Source of the DNA: Devosia sp.
GTDB taxonomy: Bacteria; Pseudomonadota; Alphaproteobacteria; Rhizobiales; Devosiaceae
DNA: 11,963 nucleotides
Reading direction: 5' to 3'
Assembly (NCBI GenBank): GCA_011322005.1
Contig: DROE01000308.1
Coordinates: 1 to 11,963, forward strand
The notes below the pieces were generated by a model that made no database searches, was not told where the DNA came from, and saw nothing but the letters and a program-made list of their open reading frames with translations. How positions within the stretch are numbered: the stretch's first letter is position 1; each line of letters opens with the position of its first letter. This document shows, piece after piece, positions 6,203-11,963 of this stretch. A program made the position numbers and the translations under genes.

Positions 6203-7328
6203 TCATGCTGAATTTGCCTGGTCTTTTTCCTTACCCACCCGCAACGCAAGCGCTGCCTCCATGAACGCATCCAGGTCACCATCAAGCACATCATCGGGCG
6301 CGGTATTTTCAATGTTGGTGCGCAAGTCCTTGACCAATTGGTAGGGCTGCAGCACGTATGAACGAATTTGATGTCCCCAGCCAATGTCTGACTTGGTGGC
6401 AGCCTCGCTGTTGGCCGCTTCCTCGCGCTTTTGCAACTCATCCTCATAGAGCCGTGCCCGCAACATCTGCCAGGCGGTGGCCTTGTTCTTGTGCTGAGAG
6501 CGATCGTTCTGACACTGAACCACAATTCCTGTTGCAATGTGGGTGATACGCACGGCGCTGTCGGTGGTATTGACATGCTGCCCCCCCGCTCCGGACGCGC
6601 GATAAGTGTCGATGCGAACATCTGATTCGGAAACTTCAATGTCGATTGAATCGTCAATCACCGGATAAACCCAGACGCTGGAAAAGCTTGTATGGCGTCG
6701 AGCCTGGGAATCAAAAGGGGAAATGCGTACCAGCCGGTGAACACCGCTCTCTGTCTTGAGCCAGCCATAGGCGTTGTGCCCCTTGATAAGCAGGGTTGCC
6801 GATTTGATGCCCGCCTCCTCGCCCGAATGATACTCAATCATTTCGACCTTGAAGTTGCGCCGCTCCGCCCAGCGCTGATACATGCGCAACAGCATCAGGG
6901 CCCAGTCCTGGCTTTCGGTTCCCCCTGCCCCCGAGTGCACTTCGAGATAACAGTCGTTGGCATCGGCCTCACCCGACAAAAGCGTTTCAATCTGCAGGCG
7001 GGCCGCCTTTTTGTGCAAAGCAGCAAGAGCCGCTTCCGCCTCACTGATTATCTCTGCGTCATCTTCCTCCTCGCCCATGGCAATGAGGTCAACATTGTCA
7101 CCCAATGCCGTTTGCAACTCCTTTACGGTTGCAATCCGGCTTTCAAGAAGCTGGCGGTTGCGCATGACTGTCTGGGCCACTTCGGAATTGTCCCAGAGGT
7201 CTGGCGCCTCGGCGGCGGAGTTCAACTCATCCAGGCGGGTTTGCGCGGTATCCCAGTCAAAGATGCCTCCTCAGCAGGACTATGGCCTGCTTGATTTCAC
7301 TTACAATATTTTCGATTTCACTGCGCAT
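6203..7328 (-). CDS. prfB: Peptide chain release factor 2, expressed through a programmed +1 frameshift
   Basis: Recognises UGA and UAA stop codons and triggers peptide release. The first reading frame starts at ATG 7328 and runs 23 codons, ending LLRRHL, to an in-frame TGA at 7259-7257. Skipping the T at 7259 continues as DWDTAQTRLDELN to a TGA at 6205-6203, giving a 374-residue product close to other alphaproteobacterial RF2. Stop recognition tripeptide SPF is at residues 203-205 (VRISPFDSQ) and the catalytic GGQ at 248-250 (SGAGGQHVNTTDSAV), near-identical positions to E. coli RF2. The C-terminal LRTNIEN and DGDLDAFMEAAL are typical. The ribosome binding site GGGAAG lies upstream of 7328. 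It is downstream of mrcA with a 97-base gap, probably in the same transcription direction unit. The frameshift makes RF2 level self-regulated. Confidence 0.96.
7256..7271 (-). promoter_or_regulatory. RF2 programmed +1 frameshift signal
   Basis: On the minus strand the site reads AGGAGG-CAT-CTT-TGA-C: an internal Shine-Dalgarno-like AGGAGG (7271-7266), 3 bases, the slippery CTT (7262-7260), the in-frame TGA and a following C. This is the arrangement of the E. coli prfB site (AGGGGG-TAT-CTT-TGA-C), with the same spacing. UGA followed by C is a poor stop context, which favours slippage when RF2 is scarce. Confidence 0.95.
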
Positions 7329-7368
7329 TTCCCAATCTTCCCGATGGCGATCGCTGGCGGGTTTATCA

Positions 7369-7386
7369 GAGCGCGGCCAAGCGCTC
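7369..7386 (-). other. Stem-loop between mrcA and prfB
   Basis: GAGCGC (7369-7374) and GCGCTC (7381-7386) form a perfect 6-pair GC-rich stem with a 6-base loop. It is 41 bases before the prfB start on the minus strand. No T run follows, so it is more likely an mRNA processing or attenuation structure than a full terminator. Confidence 0.35.
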
Positions 7387-7428
7387 AAGCGCGCAGGACA
7401 AATTCCAGAATTCCCGCCCAGACATGCC

Positions 7429-9843
7429 TCAGAACAAGCCACCCCGTCCGGCATTGAAATCCACATTGCCACCTTCGATGTTGAGGAACGCATTGGAATC
7501 AACCCCGATCACAGAGGTTATGAGGTTTGGGCCGGTACCCGGCTTGAACCCCTCAAGAATGGCTTCGCTGCCCGCAATGGCCTTGACCCCCGTGGAGGGG
7601 TCGATCCAGATCTGGCTCATGCCGCCGGGCATGGAAAAGGGCGTTGGAGGAGACCCCACCAGCGCGGCCTGCATGAACTCGGTAAATATCGGCGCGGCCA
7701 GTCCCCCCCCGGTTGCCGAGCGCCCCATGCTGGCGGGCGTGTCAAACCCCACATACACGCCAACCGCCAACTCTGGTGTAAAGCCGACAAACCAGGCATC
7801 CTTATAGTCGGATGATGTGCCGGTTTTGCCTGCGACCGGCCGGTTGAGGGCTCGTACCGAGCGGGCGGTTCCGCGCTGTACCACACCTTCCATCATCGAG
7901 GTAATCTGGTAGGCGGTCATCGGGTCCAGGATCTGCTGGCGGTTGTCGATGATCAGCGGTTCAGGCTGATTTTCCCAGGACTGGGCACTGCACCCCTCGC
8001 ACAGGCGCTCATCATGTTTGTATATGGTATTCCCAAACCGGTCTTGAATCCGATCGATCAGAGTGGGAACGATCCGGCGTCCGCCGTTGGCAATGGTTGC
8101 AAACGCCGACGTCATGCGCATGTCCGTTGTTTCACCGGAACCCAGCGACATCGCCAGCACCGGAAGCAAATCGTCATAAAGACCAAACATTTTTGCATAC
8201 TCGGCAACCATTGGCATGCCGATATCCTGGGCCAGTCGCACGGTCATAACATTGCGTGAGCGTTCAATGCCCCGCCTTAGGGTCTGAGGGCCGTAAAACT
8301 GATCCGAATAGTTTTCCGGCCGCCAGCGCGTGCCATCATCGTTGATGATCTCAAGAGGTGCATCCAGCACGACAGAGGCGGGCGTATAGCCATTATCCAG
8401 CGCCGCGGCATAAACGATGGGTTTGAAAGAGGAACCCGGCTGGCGCAGGGCCTGGGTTGCCCGGTTGAACTCTGACTTGTCGAAGGAAAATCCACCAACC
8501 ATCGCAAGAACGCGGCCGGTCCGTGGATCCATCGCCACCAGCGCGCCTTCGACTTCGGGAACCTGGCGCAGGGCATAGATACCTTCCTTGCCTGCAACCG
8601 GCTCCACATAGACGACGTCCCCAACTTCCAGAATACGGCTAAGCTTTGGTGCAATCCACGGCATTTCCCCCCCGGGCACCTGCCCGAGCAATCGCTCGGA
8701 ACTGGCGCTGCCATCATTGGCGGGCTGCGGCCTCAGGCCGATTTTTGCCAGATTGTCCTCCATTTCCAGAACCACGGCAAGCCGCCACTCGGGAACATCG
8801 GACAACGGATCGATTTCGAACAGGCTTTCGCCCCAATCCTGGCCCAGTTCAATTTTTGCAACCGGCTCGCGATATCCACGGGACTGATCAAAACCGATCA
8901 ATCCCGCCATCAGAGCCCGGCGCGCCTCGCGCTGCATGCGCGGGTCCAAGGTGGTGCGCACCGAAAGACCTCCGCCATAGAGTTGCTCATCTCCATAGCG
9001 TTCCAGCAATTCACGGCGTACCTCTTCCGTGAAGTACTCGGCAGAATAAAGGCGGGTGCCACCGCGTCGGGGCACCACATCCAGGCTGTCCAGCTTTGCC
9101 GCTTCGGCGACCTCTTCAGTGATGTAGCCCTCGTCACGCATCCGGTTGATGACCAGGTTGCGCCGTTCGATTGCCGCCTTGGGGCGGCGGAAGGGCTGAT
9201 AGTTGGCCGGCCCCTTGGGCAGACCGGCAAGATAGGCCGCCTCGGACACGGAAAGCTCATAGAGCGCCTTGTCGAAATAATTCAAGGATGCAGCGGCAAT
9301 GCCATAGGAGTTAAATCCGAAGAAAATCTCGTTCAGATAGAGTTCAAGGATTTTTTCCTTGGAAAAGGTGGCTTCGATTTTGAGCGCAAGCAGCGCCTCG
9401 CGAATCTTTCTGTCCCAGGTCTGCTCGCTGCTCAAAAGGAAGTTCTTGGCAACCTGCTGTGTAATGGTTGAAGCGCCAACCAGCGGGCCGCCGCCGCCCC
9501 CAATCTGACGCAGAATGTTGTCGCGCACCGCCCGCAACACCCCGTCGAAGGCGATTCCCCCATGGGTAAAAAAATCCTTATCCTCAATGGAAATGAATGC
9601 CTGCACCACCAGTGGCGGCACAGTTTCGATGGGCTGGAACAAGCGCCGCTCTCGCGCAAACTCGGCAAGCAGGGAGCCATCTGCCGCGTGTACCCGCGTC
9701 GTGATTGGAGGCGTGTAGTCGCGCAGAACTGTATAGTCGGGCAGGTCCTGCGATATGGTCCATACAAGATAGCCCACCGCGGCCACGGCCCCAAGCCCGA
9801 CAAACAAGCCGAAACCAAACAGCCATCCAAGCAATCGCAACAT
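7429..9843 (-). CDS. mrcA: Penicillin-binding protein 1A, bifunctional peptidoglycan glycosyltransferase/transpeptidase
   Basis: Polymerises lipid II into glycan chains and cross-links them at the outer face of the inner membrane. With ATG 9843 the protein has 804 residues. A single N-terminal membrane anchor (about residues 4-30) is followed by the GT51 domain: catalytic Glu 87 in SIEDKDFFTH, GASTITQQVAKNF (123-135), and the second Glu 172 in LELYLNEIFFG. An OB-like insert of about residues 300-430 precedes the transpeptidase: SSFK at 471-474 with active Ser 471, SRN at 529-531, and KTGT at 673-676. The region before KTGT has LCEGC, an insertion with two Cys. The next upstream in-frame start (9906) adds 21 residues that do not resemble the family and lie in the promoter, so I reject it. 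A good promoter lies at 9878-9906. It is a neighbour of the amidase upstream, another cell-wall gene. Confidence 0.96.
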   Translation of the reverse strand: MLRLLGWLFGFGLFVGLGAVAAVGYLVWTISQDLPDYTVLRDYTPPITTRVHAADGSLLAEFARERRLFQPIETVPPLVVQAFISIEDKDFFTHGGIAFDGVLRAVRDNILRQIGGGGGPLVGASTITQQVAKNFLLSSEQTWDRKIREALLALKIEATFSKEKILELYLNEIFFGFNSYGIAAASLNYFDKALYELSVSEAAYLAGLPKGPANYQPFRRPKAAIERRNLVINRMRDEGYITEEVAEAAKLDSLDVVPRRGGTRLYSAEYFTEEVRRELLERYGDEQLYGGGLSVRTTLDPRMQREARRALMAGLIGFDQSRGYREPVAKIELGQDWGESLFEIDPLSDVPEWRLAVVLEMEDNLAKIGLRPQPANDGSASSERLLGQVPGGEMPWIAPKLSRILEVGDVVYVEPVAGKEGIYALRQVPEVEGALVAMDPRTGRVLAMVGGFSFDKSEFNRATQALRQPGSSFKPIVYAAALDNGYTPASVVLDAPLEIINDDGTRWRPENYSDQFYGPQTLRRGIERSRNVMTVRLAQDIGMPMVAEYAKMFGLYDDLLPVLAMSLGSGETTDMRMTSAFATIANGGRRIVPTLIDRIQDRFGNTIYKHDERLCEGCSAQSWENQPEPLIIDNRQQILDPMTAYQITSMMEGVVQRGTARSVRALNRPVAGKTGTSSDYKDAWFVGFTPELAVGVYVGFDTPASMGRSATGGGLAAPIFTEFMQAALVGSPPTPFSMPGGMSQIWIDPSTGVKAIAGSEAILEGFKPGTGPNLITSVIGVDSNAFLNIEGGNVDFNAGRGGLF

Positions 9844-9877
9844 CAGGCAGGCGTCCTGTCTTCTTCGGTTCAGACAA

Positions 9878-9906
9878 GTTATATAAGCTGAGGACCAAGA
9901 TAGCAA
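9878..9906 (-). promoter_or_regulatory. Candidate sigma-70-type promoter of mrcA
   Basis: Reading the minus strand, TTGCTA (9906-9901) is the -35 and TATAAC (9883-9878) the -10, with an ideal 17-base spacer. The start would be near 9871, leaving a leader of about 28 bases before the ATG at 9843. This suggests mrcA, and probably prfB, can be transcribed independently of the amidase gene. Confidence 0.55.
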
Positions 9907-9953
9907 AAGGGGGGCGAAATTATGAACATATTTTGGTGATCAACTGCCCTTGG

Positions 9954-9985
9954 CCCCGGCGTGGACCCTCTCCGCAAAGCCGGGG
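9954..9985 (-). terminator. Stem-loop just after the amidase gene, possible weak terminator
   Basis: CCCCGGC (9954-9960) and GCCGGGG (9979-9985) form a perfect 7-pair GC stem with an 18-base loop. It starts 7 bases after the amidase stop on the minus strand. There is no T run after it, so it may be a Rho-assisted end or a 3' stabiliser rather than a standard intrinsic terminator. Confidence 0.4.
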
Positions 9986-9992
9986 ATGCCAT

Positions 9993-11258
9993 TCATTCAC
10001 CGAAATACTGGGCGATACCTCTCGCGACCGCCTCGGCAACACGCTCACGCCAACGCGGAGAGATCAGGTTTTCTTCGTCTGATGCGTTGGAAAGAAACCC
10101 CAGTTCCAGCAGAACAGAAGGAACGTCTGGCGCCTGCAGAACGAAGAAATCAGCGCGGCGCAGCGGGAACCGGCGCACCCGCACGCTGGGTTTGAGTTGG
10201 TCCACAATGAAGCTGGCGGCGACAAAAGACTGCCGCCGCGTTTCGCGGCGCATCAGGTCGACGAGAATGTTCACAACCGCCGGCTCGGCTTGGGGCAATT
10301 CATATCCTGCCAGCAGGTCTACCTTGTTTTCCTGCTCCGCCAACACCTTGTCCAGCACGTCGGAAGCCTGTTCATCGCGCGTGTAGACACTGGCGCCGCG
10401 AATGGTAGGATCTTCAAAAGTGTCGGCATGGATTGAGATGAAAAGATCAGCCTTGTTTTCCCGGGCAAGCTGAACCCTTTGCTCAAGTAACAAAAACCTG
10501 TCGTCGTCCCGGCTAAGCGCCACGTCAAAATGGCCGGTGGCGATCAGCAATTCCTGCAATTTCCGGGCAAAGGCGAGTGTAATGGTTTTTTCCTGAATGC
10601 CGTCGGGCGTTTCTGCACCCCCGTCATTGCCTCCATGTCCGGGGTCAATCAGAATGAGGGGCCGGGTTTCAGTGGCAGTCAGCGTTGTGCCCGGCTCGTT
10701 TGAAGGCTGATCGGGAACAAACGTAGCCCGCTCCGCTGATTGTTCCGCATTGGCCAGATCCCGCGCCGCCCGCTCCGCAAAGGCCTGCGCCGTTTCTGCG
10801 ATCAGATCGACAACAAGCCGGGCGGGCTGTTCATCAAACGGTTCCAGCACATACGCCTGTTGAACCTGCATCGGAGCCGAAAGGAAAAGCGTCGTGCGAA
10901 CCCGATCAGCCCCAAGTCTGGCAAGATTGTAGCTGGATATCATTTCGTCGCCGACCGGAAAGCCTCCCTCCTCGACCCGAAGTCCCCTGACCCGGACATC
11001 CACCGCAATGGCCATGGGGTCGGCCAGGGAAACAAACGAAAAGGCAGTCACCCGCTCAAGGTCAACCACCAGACGCGCCCTGGTATCAGTGCTTGAAACC
11101 CGAACGGCCAAAACCTCGGGGAGATTCTCCAGAATACTTTCATCTGCACTCTGCTGGGCCCGAACTGGAAAAGCTGCAAGCGCAAGAACTGCAGCGAAAG
11201 CAAAAACCAATGCTGAGAAAACAGTGCTGGCTCGCATCATGTTTCGCGCGTCTTTCAT
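9993..11258 (-). CDS. amiC: Periplasmic N-acetylmuramoyl-L-alanine amidase (AMIN + Amidase_3)
   Basis: Cleaves the amide bond between MurNAc and L-Ala in peptidoglycan, mainly in daughter-cell separation. The 421-residue precursor has a signal peptide with a hydrophobic stretch of about residues 12-30 and a likely cleavage after Val-Arg-Ala 34. An AMIN-type domain of about residues 45-155, which targets such enzymes to the septum, is followed by a Gln/Glu/Thr-rich linker (about 165-197). The Zn-dependent catalytic domain (about 200-418) has ligands His 208 in DPGHGG, Glu 223 in IQEKTITL and His 277 in SIHAD, and catalytic Glu 385 in LLELGFLSN. A regulatory insert of about residues 300-345 is present, as in EnvC/NlpD-activated amidases. 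I chose ATG 11258; Met 7 and Met 8 are alternatives but have weaker upstream sites. The symbol amiC is the usual name for this family in Alphaproteobacteria; which E. coli paralogue it equals cannot be settled from sequence. Confidence 0.95.
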   Translation of the reverse strand: MKDARNMMRASTVFSALVFAFAAVLALAAFPVRAQQSADESILENLPEVLAVRVSSTDTRARLVVDLERVTAFSFVSLADPMAIAVDVRVRGLRVEEGGFPVGDEMISSYNLARLGADRVRTTLFLSAPMQVQQAYVLEPFDEQPARLVVDLIAETAQAFAERAARDLANAEQSAERATFVPDQPSNEPGTTLTATETRPLILIDPGHGGNDGGAETPDGIQEKTITLAFARKLQELLIATGHFDVALSRDDDRFLLLEQRVQLARENKADLFISIHADTFEDPTIRGASVYTRDEQASDVLDKVLAEQENKVDLLAGYELPQAEPAVVNILVDLMRRETRRQSFVAASFIVDQLKPSVRVRRFPLRRADFFVLQAPDVPSVLLELGFLSNASDEENLISPRWRERVAEAVARGIAQYFGE

Positions 11259-11344
11259 TAAACCGACTTCACCCGGATTTCAGGGGTTGATTCGTCCACC
11301 CTTTCCGGTAAGGCCACCCAGGTCTTGCCGTAGCGAAGAGTAAC

Positions 11345-11373
11345 AAAAATGTTGTCCAAAGAGATTTTGTCAA
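11345..11373 (-). promoter_or_regulatory. Candidate promoter of the amidase gene
   Basis: On the minus strand there is a perfect -35 TTGACA (11373-11368). The best -10 at 17-base spacing is ATTTTT (11350-11345), which is weak. The start would be near 11338, giving a leader of about 80 bases. The weak -10 may mean an activator or an alternative spacing is used. Confidence 0.4.
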
Positions 11374-11620
11374 GGTCTGTCTATCGCTGGTCGGCGGCTC
11401 CATTTCAAGAGTTTATCCGGTCCCCGCCCCCAAACCGGAAAATTTAATCGGTCAATGCTGATGACTTTTTTGTTGCCAAATCGGCAACCTGTGCCTAAAG
11501 CGCTAGTTGAGGGCTACTTGAAAACAGCTTTTCCTGCTCCTTGCACCGCTAACTGTCAGTTGAAGCGTGCACATGTGCAGCAAGAGCAACCGGGCGTTTC
11601 AAATGCTGTCCGGTAGTTTC

Positions 11621-11662
11621 TGTTCTGGCGGGACGCAGCTTGAACTGGGTCAAACCAGAACA
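11621..11662 (+). other. Long stem-loop in the putative rne leader
   Basis: TGTTCTGG (11621-11628) and CCAGAACA (11655-11662) form a perfect 8-pair stem with a 26-base loop. An 8-pair perfect stem with a moderate loop is more than expected by chance at this exact place, but not decisive. It could be a folded domain of the leader RNA. Confidence 0.4.
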
Positions 11663-11857
11663 CACATAGCACCTCGTGACAGGAATTTCGGTTCATTGAC
11701 GAGCCGGTGATGTGGGGAAGTCTGGAAAAATGCGGCTGTCCCCCCTCCGATTGAAAGAGAACAGATGAGCGGATCGCAAACATCTAGCGCCATCACATCG
11801 AACGCTTCGAGTGATTTGCGCCCGCGTGCGGCATCCCTCAACCTTCAACACCACACC

Positions 11858-11876
11858 AGTGCCTCCGGCACTTTTT
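11858..11876 (+). terminator. Compact intrinsic-terminator-like hairpin inside the putative rne leader
   Basis: AGTGCC (11858-11863), a TCC loop and GGCACT (11867-11872) form a six-pair stem, and four further Ts follow (11873-11876), giving five Ts in a row with the last stem base. The + strand orientation is that of rne. The stem is short for a strong terminator, so it may act as an attenuator: some transcripts would stop here as a small leader RNA and the rest would read into rne. Confidence 0.5.
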
Positions 11877-11913
11877 CATACAAACCATACGCCTCGCATG
11901 GCGCGTTGAAGCA

Positions 11914-11957
11914 GGGCCAATTCTCCGGCCCGGGTTTTGATCGCGCGCGAGAGCGCG
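11914..11957 (+). other. Two adjacent GC-rich hairpins at the end of the window
   Basis: GGGCC (11914-11918) pairs with GGCCC (11927-11931) around an 8-base loop. CGCGC (11944-11948) pairs with GCGCG (11953-11957) around the GNRA-type tetraloop GAGA. The bases GGAG at 11957-11960 right after the second stem look like a Shine-Dalgarno sequence, so this may be the translation-initiation region of the gene that starts past the edge. Confidence 0.4.
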
Positions 11958-11963
11958 GAGTTA

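Larger units (their letters stand above)
11259..11963 (+). other. Gene-free region, inferred to hold the long 5' leader of rne (RNase E)
   Basis: 705 bases upstream of the divergent amidase gene with no ORF that looks like a protein. In many Hyphomicrobiales rne lies divergently next to the amidase-mrcA-prfB group, so the + strand here is probably the rne promoter and leader, with the coding region starting just beyond 11963. That is inference from gene order; no RNase E residue is visible. A possible promoter is TTGCCA (11473-11478), a 17-base spacer and TAAAGC (11496-11501), which would give a leader longer than 450 bases. RNase E is known to control its own mRNA through a structured 5' leader in enterobacteria; the same idea here is untested. 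Hairpins are at 11472-11488, 11416-11439, 11621-11662, 11858-11872, 11914-11931 and 11944-11957. Confidence 0.45.

Noticed and set aside
7257..7502. 81-codon minus-strand ORF upstream of prfB as a separate gene
   Set aside because: Its last 23 codons are the true start of prfB before the frameshift; the rest is antisense-free overlap with the end of mrcA in another frame.
9844..9906. Earlier start for mrcA at 9906
   Set aside because: The added 21 residues do not look like a PBP1a N-terminus and cover the predicted -35/-10; the membrane anchor begins right at the ATG at 9843.
11472..11488. GTTGCC/GGCAAC hairpin next to a run of six Ts
   Set aside because: The T run lies before the stem on the + strand and reads as an A run after it on the - strand, so it is not a terminator in either direction; the -35 candidate overlaps it.
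11553..11562. CTGTCAGTTG shared with the operator half-site at 4156-4165
   Set aside because: A 10-base match is expected many times by chance in a 12 kb window, and the second arm of the palindrome is missing.
11556..11841. Two minus-strand open frames of 63 and 75 codons in the right-hand gene-free region
   Set aside because: Composition is Cys/Ser/Arg-rich and unlike a real protein, no ribosome binding site is evident, and they overlap each other and the leader hairpins.

Overview
The window is almost certainly from an alphaproteobacterium, most likely a Hyphomicrobiales (Rhizobiales) relative. The evidence is the trpD-trpC-moaC-moeA order with lexA close by, a LexA of the alphaproteobacterial type with direct-repeat SOS boxes (GAAC-N7-GAAC and GTTC-N7-GTTC), a cell-wall amidase / PBP1a / RF2 cluster, and GC-rich, tightly packed genes. 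Species cannot be told from the sequence.

Layout. (1) Bases 1-3113, + strand: a compact operon with the 3' part of trpD, then trpC, moaC and moeA. The trpC-moaC and moaC-moeA junctions overlap (ATGA and TAATG), so tryptophan and molybdenum-cofactor synthesis are transcribed together. (2) Bases 3120-5103, - strand: a three-gene block. It holds a YafY-type HTH/WYL regulator, immediately preceded by a small dimeric alpha/beta-barrel (ABM-like) gene with a strong palindrome in its promoter, and a separate two-domain universal stress protein. The usp promoter carries a perfect FNR/FixK box placed as for class II activation. (3) Bases 5104-6047, + strand: lexA behind two perfect SOS boxes that overlap its predicted promoter. 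(4) Bases 6203-11258, - strand: amiC-type amidase, then mrcA (PBP1a), then prfB (RF2). prfB needs a programmed +1 frameshift, and the complete recoding signal is present. (5) Bases 11259-11963: about 700 bases with no convincing gene. They contain the amiC promoter side and, by inference from conserved gene order, the long 5' leader of rne (RNase E), whose coding region would start just past the right edge. The leader has several hairpins, one of them a compact terminator-like hairpin followed by a T run.

How the genes fit together. Most are housekeeping genes: Trp and Moco biosynthesis, the SOS master repressor, translation termination, and peptidoglycan synthesis and remodelling. The accessory part is the block between moeA and lexA. 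I saw no mobile element, tRNA, rRNA, CRISPR array or defence system, and no clearly new multi-gene system. The parts worth follow-up are regulatory: the rne leader, the palindrome-controlled YafY/ABM operon, and the oxygen-linked usp promoter.
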